Assembly (NCBI GenBank): GCA_018262715.1 | Contig: JADFDS010000042.1 | Location: 1-64,000 of the forward strand | Source of the DNA: Bacteroidota bacterium | GTDB lineage: Bacteria > Bacteroidota > Bacteroidia > Bacteroidales > VadinHA17 | Reading direction: 5' to 3' | DNA: 64,000 bases | Part shown: positions 7,649 through 16,644 of the stretch, in pieces | Position numbering within the stretch: the first letter of the stretch is position 1 | How the letters are laid out: each line of letters opens with the position of its first letter | Notes under the pieces: generated by a model | What the model saw: only the letters and a program-made list of their open reading frames with translations | Told to the model about the DNA's origin: nothing | Database searches by the model: none | Position numbers and translations under genes: made by a program

Positions 7649-9601
7649 ATGGGATACATTAAATTTGACAAGGCACAGGTAGTTAACCTGGAATATTCCC
7701 TGACCCGCGAAATTCTGCGAAGCAACAGGGCCGGAAGCTATTCGTCCACTACCATAGTCGGATGCAATACCCGCAAATATCACGGCTGGCTTGTATGCCC
7801 CGTTGATGCCATGGGAGGCGAAAGGCATGTCCTCCTCTCATCGATCGACTCCACAGTAGTCAGTAACGGTCAGAGCTTCAACACAGGTATCCACAAGTAT
7901 CATGGTGACCACTACAGCCCGAAGGGACACAAATATGTGGAGGACTTTGATATTCAGGATATTCCCGGGATGACCTACAGGGTGGGCAATGTAATCATGA
8001 AGCAGGAGCGCATCCTGGTCCATTACGAGGAGCAACTGCTGGTAAGGTACACCATCATTGACACGGATGAGCCTGTAATTCTCCAGCTGAGGCCGTTCCT
8101 GACCTTCAGGAGCATTCATCAGCTGACCCATGCCAATATGTGGGCCAGTACCCGGACCGAGCCGGTGCCTCACGGTGTTAAGATCAGGATGTATGAAGGC
8201 TTCCCTTACCTTCATATGCAGCTGTCATGCAAGGCTGAGTTCGTGCCGGTGCCCGACTGGTACCTCGGGGTAGAGTATGTTGAGGAGCAGAAACGCGGAT
8301 ATGACTATTCGGAAGATCTGTTTGTCCCGGGCTTTTTCGAGATGACCGCTTCAAAGGGAGACGTTATAGTCTTTTCCATTTCAACCAGGGAAGAGAAGCA
8401 TGCAGGGCTGAAGGCCAAATTCACCCGCACAGTAGCCACCAAGATTCCGCGAAGCAACTTCGGCAACTGCCTTCGCAATGCTGCACAGCAGTTCATTGAG
8501 AAGCGCGGAAATGACACCAACATTATCGCAGGGTATCACTGGTTCGGGTCCTGGGGACGTGACACCTTCATCTCATTGCCCGGTCTGGCGCTGGCCAGGA
8601 AATCAGAAGATCTTTACGCAGCGGTGATTGACACGCAGGTACGCCGGATGAAGGGCGGCCTCTTCCCGAACATGGGTGACAATGACAATCCTGCATTCAA
8701 CAGCGTTGATGCACCGCTCTGGTTCTTCCAGGCACTGTGGAACTACGGACTTGATCCTAAAGAGACATGGAAGCGGTACGGTGCTGCTATGAAGGATGTG
8801 CTCAATGCCTACAGGGCCGGAACCTCCTTCGGCATTCACATGAGGGAAAACGGCCTGATATACTCAGGCGCTCCGGGCAAGGCACTTACATGGATGGATG
8901 CCGTGGTGAACGGTGTTCCGGTGACTCCGCGTGAAGGCTATGCAGTTGAGATAAATGCCCTGTGGTACAATGCGGTTTGCTATTCGCTTGACTGTGCCCG
9001 GGGCGCACGCGACAGGGCTTTCGTGAAGGAGTGGGAAAAACTGCCTGACCTGATCAGCAGGTCATTCATCGAAACCTTCTGGGATGAGGAGCACGGATAC
9101 CTGGCCGATTATGTGAATGACAGGGAGATGAGAAACATGCAGATCAGACCGAATATGGTCATCGCCACCTCGCTTCCGTATGCCATGCTGACACGTGACC
9201 AGATGAAGAGCATCCTGGATATTGTAAACAGGATCCTTGTCACACCGAGGGGTTTGCGCACACTTTCGCCCTCGGATGAGGGATATAAGGGTATTTATTG
9301 CGGCGACCAGGCCACGCGTGACAATGCTTACCACCAGGGTACCGTATGGCCGTGGCTGCTCGGCCCGTTCTGCGACGGATGGCTCAGGGTCTACGGCGAG
9401 GGCGGCGTATCACGCGTCAGAAAGCTTATAACGGGATTCGAGGAAACACTGACTGAAGCCGGCATTTCAACCATCTCGGAAATCTACGATGGTGATCCGC
9501 CGCATTCACCAAGGGGGGCGATATCACAGGCGTGGAGCGTGGGAGAGATTCTCCGCATCTTCACCCTGCTTGAAAAGAATTATCCAGAAAATAACAAATG
9601 A
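7649..9601 (+). CDS. Glycogen debranching enzyme (GH133 amylo-alpha-1,6-glucosidase)
   Basis: This 650-residue protein has the bacterial debranching-enzyme architecture: an N-terminal beta domain (GCNTRKYHGWLV near residue 38) and a C-terminal (alpha/alpha)6 amylo-alpha-1,6-glucosidase domain. The conserved GYHWFGSWGRDTFISLPG block is near 294. The late motifs AYHQGTVWPWLLGPF and the ISEIYDGDPPHSPRG end are also typical. It removes alpha-1,6-linked glucose at branch points. There is no signal peptide, so it acts in the cytoplasm. It leads a tight operon: the GT4 gene starts one base after its stop. GH133, GT4 and GH57 genes together form a set I recognise from Bacteroidales glycogen loci. Confidence 0.92.
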   Translation: MGYIKFDKAQVVNLEYSLTREILRSNRAGSYSSTTIVGCNTRKYHGWLVCPVDAMGGERHVLLSSIDSTVVSNGQSFNTGIHKYHGDHYSPKGHKYVEDFDIQDIPGMTYRVGNVIMKQERILVHYEEQLLVRYTIIDTDEPVILQLRPFLTFRSIHQLTHANMWASTRTEPVPHGVKIRMYEGFPYLHMQLSCKAEFVPVPDWYLGVEYVEEQKRGYDYSEDLFVPGFFEMTASKGDVIVFSISTREEKHAGLKAKFTRTVATKIPRSNFGNCLRNAAQQFIEKRGNDTNIIAGYHWFGSWGRDTFISLPGLALARKSEDLYAAVIDTQVRRMKGGLFPNMGDNDNPAFNSVDAPLWFFQALWNYGLDPKETWKRYGAAMKDVLNAYRAGTSFGIHMRENGLIYSGAPGKALTWMDAVVNGVPVTPREGYAVEINALWYNAVCYSLDCARGARDRAFVKEWEKLPDLISRSFIETFWDEEHGYLADYVNDREMRNMQIRPNMVIATSLPYAMLTRDQMKSILDIVNRILVTPRGLRTLSPSDEGYKGIYCGDQATRDNAYHQGTVWPWLLGPFCDGWLRVYGEGGVSRVRKLITGFEETLTEAGISTISEIYDGDPPHSPRGAISQAWSVGEILRIFTLLEKNYPENNK

Positions 9602-9602
9602 T

Positions 9603-10898
9603 ATGCGTGTCCTGATGTTTGGATGGGAGTTCCCTCCTCATATAGCAGGGGGATTGGGAACAGCCAGCTTTGGCCTCACCCGCGGTCTGGCAGCCCACCG
9701 CGATATTGAAGTCATCTTCGTGGTCCCGAAAGCTTACGGTGATGAAGACCAGAGCATTGTCAGACTCATTGGTGCCAACACCGTGCCCGTGGCCTTCAAG
9801 AAGGTTAAATACAGGTATTTCCAGAGACCTGTGGAAAAAATTGAGGTCTTCTCCAAACTGGTGCCATATACTGACCCCGAGGAGTTCTGGAAGATAACCC
9901 GCGGCGAGGTGGCTGATACCGATGTGCTCGTCAGGACAAATGAGCACGGCAAGGTTGACTTCTCGGGAACCTACGGCCCTTCTCTTATGGATGAAATTCA
10001 CAAATATTCGGTGGTGGCCCAGGTAATTGCGTCAGAACAGGAGTTTGATATCATTCACGCGCATGACTGGCTGGCTTATCCGGCAGGAATAGCTGCAAAG
10101 GCCGTCTCCGGCAAGCCGCTGGTCATCCATGTGCATGCCACTGACTTCGACCGCAGCGGAGGAAATGTCAACCCTGTGGTATACGGCATGGAAAAGGAGG
10201 GGATGGATGCAGCTGACAAAATCATTACTGTCAGCAACCTTACCCGTGACATTGTAATAAACAAATACAACGTTGACCCGGAAAAGGTCGAGACGGTTTA
10301 CAATGCCGTGGAACCGCTGCATCATTCTGAGCTCGATGTCCCCGAGAGGGCCTATGATGACAAGATAGTTACCTTCCTCGGCCGTATCACCATGCAGAAG
10401 GGTCCGGAATACTTTATCGAGGCTGCCAGGATGGTCCTTTCGCGAATGCCAAACGTCAGGTTCGTTATGGCCGGCTCTGGTGACATGATGGAACGGATGA
10501 TGCGTCATGCCGCTGCACTGAGAATTACTGACAGGTTCCACTTTACCGGCTTCCTGCGTGGCAATGATGTCTTTACCATGCTGAGAATGAGTGATGTATA
10601 TGTGATGCCATCGGTTTCGGAGCCATTCGGCATATCTCCGCTAGAAGCCATGCAGTCAAACGTGCCGGTAATAATCAGCAAACAGAGCGGTGTGGCAGAG
10701 GTGCTTACGCATGCAGTGAAAGTTGATTTCTGGGACATTGAAGCAATGGCCGATGCCATTTATGGCATCCTGACCTATCCGGCTCTCTCGAGGATGTTCA
10801 TCATGAACGGCAAGGAAGAGGTCGACAAGCTCAAGTGGGAAAAGGCCGCCGGCCATGTTAAGAGTATTTATTCAGAGGTTTTGCAACAGACAAGATAA
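9603..10898 (+). CDS. GT4 family glycosyltransferase of the glycogen locus
   Basis: This 431-residue protein has a GT-B fold. The N-terminal MFGWEFPPHIAGGLGTA signature resembles glycogen synthases, HAHDWLAY follows near residue 155, and the C-terminal donor-binding block reads PSVSEPFGISPLEAM, including the E-x7-E motif of GT4 enzymes. I chose ATG 9603, one base after the debranching-enzyme stop, because the extra 38 residues of the longer frame are out-of-frame debranching sequence with no family match. It is probably an alpha-1,4-glucan synthase or maltosyl-type transferase using a nucleotide sugar. The exact donor cannot be read from the sequence. Confidence 0.88.
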   Translation: MRVLMFGWEFPPHIAGGLGTASFGLTRGLAAHRDIEVIFVVPKAYGDEDQSIVRLIGANTVPVAFKKVKYRYFQRPVEKIEVFSKLVPYTDPEEFWKITRGEVADTDVLVRTNEHGKVDFSGTYGPSLMDEIHKYSVVAQVIASEQEFDIIHAHDWLAYPAGIAAKAVSGKPLVIHVHATDFDRSGGNVNPVVYGMEKEGMDAADKIITVSNLTRDIVINKYNVDPEKVETVYNAVEPLHHSELDVPERAYDDKIVTFLGRITMQKGPEYFIEAARMVLSRMPNVRFVMAGSGDMMERMMRHAAALRITDRFHFTGFLRGNDVFTMLRMSDVYVMPSVSEPFGISPLEAMQSNVPVIISKQSGVAEVLTHAVKVDFWDIEAMADAIYGILTYPALSRMFIMNGKEEVDKLKWEKAAGHVKSIYSEVLQQTR

Positions 10899-10903
10899 AA
10901 GAT

Positions 10904-12346
10904 ATGAGCACATCACAGAAAAAGGCAATTTGCCTTTACTTCCAGGTTCATCAGCCATTCAGGCTCAGACGGTACCGTTTCTTCGAGATGGGGCATGAAC
11001 ACTATTACTATGACGATTTCATGAATGAGTCTATCCTGCGGAAGATAGCCACAAACTGCTACCTGCCGGCAAACAGGATAATCCTTGACCTTGTAAAAAA
11101 GCACAAGGGAAAGTTCAGGGTCACATTCTCCCTGACGGGAATCGTTATTGACCAGTTCAGGCTATATGCCCCGGAGGTGCTCGCTTCCTTCAGGGAACTT
11201 GCAGAAACGGGATGCGTTGAGTTCCTGGCCGAGACCAACTCACATTCACTGGCATCACTCATGAGCAGGGAGAGATATGAGCTTCAGGTAAGGGTGCACC
11301 GTGAAAAAATGATGGAGTATATCGGGTATGAACCAACTTCCATCCGAAATACCGAACTTATCTATTCCGACGAGATTGGAAGCTGGATGGCAGAATTGGG
11401 CTACAAGGCCGTTGTAACAGAGGGGGCTAAGCATATCCTTGGCTGGAAATCACCCAACTACCTTTACTGCAATGCCGTTAATCCCAGGCTGAAGGTCCTG
11501 CTGAGAAACTACACCCTCAGTGATGACATAGCCTTCCGCTTCTCCAGCAAAGAGTGGTCAAGCTATCCCCTGACAGCCGAGAAATATGCCGGCTGGATAA
11601 AAGGACTTGCATCTACCTCCGAACTGATTAATGTTTTCATGGATTACGAGACCTTCGGAGAACATCAGAAAAAGGAGACGGGAATATTTGATTTCCTGAA
11701 ACATTTACCCGAAACAATAATAAAGAAAACGCCATTTAATTTCATGACGGTTTCAGAGGTGGCAGACAACTATCAGCCGGTGTCTCTCCTGCATGTTCCG
11801 TCACCCATATCATGGGCTGACGAGGAGAGGGACCTCACCGCATGGATGGGCAATGAGCTGCAGACAGCAGCCGTAAACAAGCTGTACAGCCTTTCCGACA
11901 GGGTGGGCAGATGCAATAATGAACAGCTGATGCGCGACTGGGTTTACCTGCAGTCGAGTGACCATTTTTACTACATGTCAACGAAGTTCTTCTCTGACGG
12001 CGCTGTTCATGCCTATTTCAATCCTTACGAGAACCCGTACCAGGCATTCATGAACTACATGAACGTGCTGAGTGACTTCGAGATAAGACTCAATACAGTC
12101 TGCCCGCTCAACATACACGATGAGGAGGTCAACCGCCTCTCAGCGGATATTAAGAAACGTGATCACATGATCACCGAGCTTCAGGAGAAATTGGCCAGGC
12201 TTGAAAAGAAGCCGGTGGTAAGAACAAAGCCGGGGGCCGCAGCATCAAAAAAGACTGCCCCGAAGACAGCCGCAAAAAGCAAGACCGTTGCTGCAAAGGC
12301 AGTCACGAAAAAGGTTGCCGCCAGGAAGAAATCCGGCCGCAAATAA
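10904..12346 (+). CDS. GH57 alpha-glucan-acting enzyme with Lys/Ala-rich tail
   Basis: This 480-residue protein has the GH57 motifs: HQPF at 16-19, the nucleophile block RNTELIYSD with Glu151, and the acid block MDYETFGEH with Asp247. GH57 enzymes are alpha-amylases, 4-alpha-glucanotransferases or branching enzymes; the specificity here is open. A coiled segment near 400-430 leads into a tail of about 45 residues built from Lys, Ala, Thr and Pro, resembling histone H1 tails. This tail is outside the catalytic fold. The start ATG 10904 is 5 bp after the GT4 stop, so the gene is co-transcribed with GH133 and GT4. It has no signal peptide. Confidence 0.9.
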   Translation: MSTSQKKAICLYFQVHQPFRLRRYRFFEMGHEHYYYDDFMNESILRKIATNCYLPANRIILDLVKKHKGKFRVTFSLTGIVIDQFRLYAPEVLASFRELAETGCVEFLAETNSHSLASLMSRERYELQVRVHREKMMEYIGYEPTSIRNTELIYSDEIGSWMAELGYKAVVTEGAKHILGWKSPNYLYCNAVNPRLKVLLRNYTLSDDIAFRFSSKEWSSYPLTAEKYAGWIKGLASTSELINVFMDYETFGEHQKKETGIFDFLKHLPETIIKKTPFNFMTVSEVADNYQPVSLLHVPSPISWADEERDLTAWMGNELQTAAVNKLYSLSDRVGRCNNEQLMRDWVYLQSSDHFYYMSTKFFSDGAVHAYFNPYENPYQAFMNYMNVLSDFEIRLNTVCPLNIHDEEVNRLSADIKKRDHMITELQEKLARLEKKPVVRTKPGAAASKKTAPKTAAKSKTVAAKAVTKKVAARKKSGRK

Positions 12347-12412
12347 TAACCGGGGTTTAAATCTATGTGCAACATAACTGCGCCTCGTGCGTATTAATTG
12401 ATTATTAATTAT

Positions 12413-15400
12413 ATGGAAATGAAAGCTGATTTTTTATTCGAAACAAGTTGGGAAGTATGCAATAAGGTAGGAGGAATTTATACAGTCATTTCAACCAAGG
12501 CGCTTAACGTAACCTATGAATTTGGAGATAACTATATACTGATCGGCCCTGATGTATGGAGGGACGACAAGTCCAATCCGGAGTTCACACCTGATGACAC
12601 GATGTTCCAGTCATGGAAGACCGTGGCGGCACAGGAGGGGCTGATAGTAAAAACCGGTCGCTGGAACATCATGGGCAATCCGCGCGTAATGCTGGTCGAT
12701 TTCACGCCCTACTTCGGACAGCAGAATGAGATCTTCGCCCGTTTCTGGGAGACATACAAGCTTGACAGCATTTCAGGGCAGTGGGATTACATTGAGCCTG
12801 CATTATTCGGTTACGCTGCAGGTAAAGTCATCGAGAGCTTCACCAACTTCTACCGTGAATATCCGCGGGTGATTGCACAGTTTCATGAATGGATGACCGG
12901 CATGGGTGTTCTCTACCTTGAGAAGCATGCCCCCTGGGTTGCCACGGCATTCACCACTCACGCCACTGTTCTCGGTCGCAGCATAGCAGGCAACAACAGG
13001 CAGCTCTACAGTCGCCTTAAGGAGTTTAACCCGGTGCAGACAGCGCACGAGTTTAATGTCACCTCAAAACAGTCACTTGAAAAGATCAGTGCTCAGGAAG
13101 CAGATGTCTTCACCTCGGTAAGTGAGATTACCGGGCGTGAATGTGAGGCGTTCCTGGGGAAGAAAACTGACGTGATAACCCCTAACGGCTTTGAGGATAC
13201 CTTTGTTCCCGCCCCTGAGAATTTTGATGAGGCACGCCGTGCAGCACGTGACAGGCTCCTCTCGGTGGCACAGGCGCTGCTTGGCTATAACCTGCCGGCC
13301 GACACCCTACTCGTCTCCACCAGCGGGAGGTACGAGTACAGGAACAAGGGCATTGACCTCTTCCTCTCGGCGCTGGGCGAAGTGAACAGGAAGACTGATT
13401 CCAGCCGCCAGTGTGTTGCATTTATCCTGGTGCCTGCATACCACAAGGGCCCCAGGCAGGATCTTGCCGCTGCCCTTGCCAATGGTACCATAGTTACCGA
13501 AGGCGACAAATATCTGACCCACGGACTCCATTATGTGAATGATGACCCGGTGATGAACCAACTGATACGCGAGGGCATACACAACATAGCCTCCGAAAAA
13601 GTAAAGGTCATATTTGTCCCGTCATACCTTAACGGTAATGACGGTATCTTCAACATGGAATACTATGATTTGCTGATCGGGTTCGACCTTACACTCTATC
13701 CCTCTTATTATGAACCATGGGGTTACACACCTCTTGAGAGCCTGATGTTCCATGTTCCGACCGTGACAACCAACCTTGCCGGATTCGGTATGTGGGTCGA
13801 CACCTATTTCAAGGAACCCGGCAACGGATGCCTGGTACTGAACCGTACTGACAACAATGAGAAGGAGGTCATAACCGGCATGGAGGAATTCATACGCAAG
13901 TTCATGCATATGAATCCCGAAGAAGCTGCCGCTGCAAGCCAGAAGGCATGGGAGATATCCCGGATAGCCAACTGGAACACTCTGTTCAGCTATTACAGCG
14001 AAGCATACCGTTTTGCACTTGAGAAGAGCGAGGAAAGAAGAGACCAGCCCAGGGATTACACCCGCATACTCGAAGCTACCGAGGTACAGATGAGGAAACC
14101 GTTCCAGGCTCCGGTCTGGAAAGACATTTACGTGCAATCAGAGTTGCCGGAACGCATTGCCTATCTCAAGGAACTATCCTCAAACCTCTGGTGGTCATGG
14201 AACAGCGAGGCTGAGTTCCTTTTCCGCCGGATGGATCCCACCCTGTGGGAGGAGGTTGGGCACAATCCCAAGAGACTGCTGGAAGCCATCGATTACAAGA
14301 GGCTTGTAGTGCTTTCAGACGACGAGGTGTTCCTGGATGATTCTGACAGGATCTATAAGGAGTTTACAGAATATCTTGCCAGGCCTGAAAACAAGGAGTT
14401 GCCCTCCGTAGCTTATTTCAGCATGGAGTTTGGCATACACCCAAGCCTGAAGATCTATTCTGGCGGCCTGGGTGTTCTTGCCGGCGACTATCTGAAGGAG
14501 GCAAGTGACTCCAACGTGAACATCACGGGCATCGGGTTACTCTACAGGTACGGTTATTTCAGGCAGAAGCTGGGTCCGAGGGGTGAACAGCAGGCTATAT
14601 ATGAGGCTGAGGACTTTTCGCAGATTCCTGTTGAACCGGTGAAGGACAGTAGCGGCAATCAGCTTACCATACAGCTTACATGGCCCGGACGTACCGTGAA
14701 GGCCCGGCTGTGGCTGGCGCCGGTAGGCAAGGTTAAGCTTTATCTCCTCGACACTGATTTTGAGGATAACACACCTGAGGACAGGGCAATCACCCACTAT
14801 CTCTATGGCGGTGACTCCGAGAACCGCCTGAAGCAGGAGCTGATCCTCGGCATTGGGGGAATGCGGGCTCTGCTTGCCATCGGAATAAAACCTGATGTCT
14901 ATCACAGCAACGAGGGGCATTCAGCATTCATAGGATTTGAGAGGATGCGTCATCTCATTGAGGATGAGCACCTGACCTTTGAGGAGTCGATGGAAATTAT
15001 CAGGGCATCAACCCTGTTTACAACCCATACTCCTGTGCCGGCAGGCCATGATGCCTTTGAAGAAGACCTGCTGAGGAAATATATTTCACATTACCACACC
15101 AGGCTGAATATTACATGGGATCAGCTGATGGCCCTCGGCCGCTGCCAGGATGATCATGAGCGCAAGTTCAACATGAGCTTCCTCGCCACCCGCTTCTCCC
15201 AGGAGATGAACGGAGTGAGCCAGCTTCACGGGCACGTTTCACGCGGGCTGTTCTCCAGACTCTGGCCAGGTTACCTTCGTGACGAGCTTTACATAGGTCA
15301 TGTCACCAACGGTGTTCACTATTCAACATGGGTGGCTCCCGAGTGGGAACAGGTCTATGAGAAACTCACCGGCAAGCGTCATTTTGACCTGAGTGACCGT

Positions 15401-16642
15401 GAGCAGTGGGCAAAGATATACCAGCTTGAAGACGAGAAGGTTTACGAGACCAAGATGAAGCTCAAGAAGCGCCTGTTTGATAACATACGCAAGCGCCTCC
15501 AGTCAGACATGCTTGAGAGGCATGTCAGCCCGCGCACACTGATGAACATCAGCTCTCACCTCAATGAAAAAGCCCTGACAATTGCATTTGCCAGGAGATT
15601 CGCAACATACAAGCGTGCCAGCCTGCTGTTCCGTGACCTCGACCGTCTCTCGAGAATCGTCAATAATCCCGAGAGACCCGTGCAGTTCATTTATGCCGGC
15701 AAGGCTCATCCAAATGACGGCGGCGGACAGGATCTCATCAGGAGAATCAATGAAATATCACAGATGCCTCAGTTCGCGGGGAAAGTGCTTTTCCTGGAAA
15801 ACTATGACATGGATATGGCACGTTACCTTGTACGCGGTGCAGATATATGGCTGAATACGCCAACAAGACCCCTGGAAGCATCGGGTACCAGCGGCGAAAA
15901 AGCCGTAATGAACGGAACCATCCACTTCAGCGTCCTCGACGGATGGTGGGTAGAAGGTTATCATGCCTTCGCCGGATGGGCACTGCCAAAGAAACGGACT
16001 TTTACCAGCCAGGAACTGCAGGATGACGTTGACGCCGAAACCATCTACAACATGCTCGAGTATGAGATCGTTCCGGCCTACTACTCGAAGGATGAAAGCG
16101 GCATACCACGCGAATGGACCAGCTACATCAAGAACACCATGGTCAAGGTGGCTCCCGAGTTTACCACCCGCCGCATGCTCAACGACTATATGGCAAGGTA
16201 CTATAAGAAGCTGTGGGAGAGAAGCCGCAGGATAACAGCTGATAATTTTGCACTGGCACGCGAACTGGCCGGATGGAAAGGCTATATCTCAAAGGTATGG
16301 GATGAAATCGAGATAGTTAAATTCGACCTTAAGGGTCTGGAAAATAACGTCTTCCGTTCGGGACACAACTACTCTACCGAGATCATACTCGATATAAAGG
16401 ATATACCGGTGGAGAATGTCGGGGTTGAACTGGTGGTGACTCGCCAGCTCAAGAACGGAGAACATGCCTTCTTCTCGTCCCGCGAGTTCAAATATGTCAA
16501 CAGGAAGAAGGGACGGGTCATATTCAGCGTTGATTTCCAACCGGAGATGGCCGGCACTTTCTTCTACGGAATCCGTATCTACGCCAGGCACAGTGAACTA
16601 CCTCACAGGCAGGATTTCTGCCTGCTGAGATGGGTCGACTGA
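12413..16642 (+). CDS. Fused glycogen synthase (GT3-like) and alpha-glucan phosphorylase (GT35)
   Basis: This 1409-residue protein joins two opposing activities. Residues 1-560 resemble eukaryotic-type GT3 glycogen synthase (FETSWEVCNKVGGIYTVIS at the N-terminus, FHEWMTG, and PSYYEPWGYTPLESL near 440). From about 578 a DUF3417 segment (NLWWSWNSEAE) begins a GT35 phosphorylase of the short type, with Lys1163 in EASGTSGEKAVMNG as the expected pyridoxal-phosphate lysine, followed by SVLDGWWVEG. The synthase lengthens alpha-1,4-glucan from a nucleotide sugar and the phosphorylase releases glucose 1-phosphate. I prefer ATG 12413 to the TTG at 12398; ATG 12419 is also possible. The stop lies 2 bp from the convergent glgB stop. 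Confidence 0.9.
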   Translation: MEMKADFLFETSWEVCNKVGGIYTVISTKALNVTYEFGDNYILIGPDVWRDDKSNPEFTPDDTMFQSWKTVAAQEGLIVKTGRWNIMGNPRVMLVDFTPYFGQQNEIFARFWETYKLDSISGQWDYIEPALFGYAAGKVIESFTNFYREYPRVIAQFHEWMTGMGVLYLEKHAPWVATAFTTHATVLGRSIAGNNRQLYSRLKEFNPVQTAHEFNVTSKQSLEKISAQEADVFTSVSEITGRECEAFLGKKTDVITPNGFEDTFVPAPENFDEARRAARDRLLSVAQALLGYNLPADTLLVSTSGRYEYRNKGIDLFLSALGEVNRKTDSSRQCVAFILVPAYHKGPRQDLAAALANGTIVTEGDKYLTHGLHYVNDDPVMNQLIREGIHNIASEKVKVIFVPSYLNGNDGIFNMEYYDLLIGFDLTLYPSYYEPWGYTPLESLMFHVPTVTTNLAGFGMWVDTYFKEPGNGCLVLNRTDNNEKEVITGMEEFIRKFMHMNPEEAAAASQKAWEISRIANWNTLFSYYSEAYRFALEKSEERRDQPRDYTRILEATEVQMRKPFQAPVWKDIYVQSELPERIAYLKELSSNLWWSWNSEAEFLFRRMDPTLWEEVGHNPKRLLEAIDYKRLVVLSDDEVFLDDSDRIYKEFTEYLARPENKELPSVAYFSMEFGIHPSLKIYSGGLGVLAGDYLKEASDSNVNITGIGLLYRYGYFRQKLGPRGEQQAIYEAEDFSQIPVEPVKDSSGNQLTIQLTWPGRTVKARLWLAPVGKVKLYLLDTDFEDNTPEDRAITHYLYGGDSENRLKQELILGIGGMRALLAIGIKPDVYHSNEGHSAFIGFERMRHLIEDEHLTFEESMEIIRASTLFTTHTPVPAGHDAFEEDLLRKYISHYHTRLNITWDQLMALGRCQDDHERKFNMSFLATRFSQEMNGVSQLHGHVSRGLFSRLWPGYLRDELYIGHVTNGVHYSTWVAPEWEQVYEKLTGKRHFDLSDREQWAKIYQLEDEKVYETKMKLKKRLFDNIRKRLQSDMLERHVSPRTLMNISSHLNEKALTIAFARRFATYKRASLLFRDLDRLSRIVNNPERPVQFIYAGKAHPNDGGGQDLIRRINEISQMPQFAGKVLFLENYDMDMARYLVRGADIWLNTPTRPLEASGTSGEKAVMNGTIHFSVLDGWWVEGYHAFAGWALPKKRTFTSQELQDDVDAETIYNMLEYEIVPAYYSKDESGIPREWTSYIKNTMVKVAPEFTTRRMLNDYMARYYKKLWERSRRITADNFALARELAGWKGYISKVWDEIEIVKFDLKGLENNVFRSGHNYSTEIILDIKDIPVENVGVELVVTRQLKNGEHAFFSSREFKYVNRKKGRVIFSVDFQPEMAGTFFYGIRIYARHSELPHRQDFCLLRWVD

Positions 16643-16644
16643 TT

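Noticed and set aside
9489-9602. Longer start for the GT4 gene inside the debranching gene
   Set aside because: The extra 38 residues overlap the debranching frame and have no GT4 similarity; ATG 9603 gives the family start.
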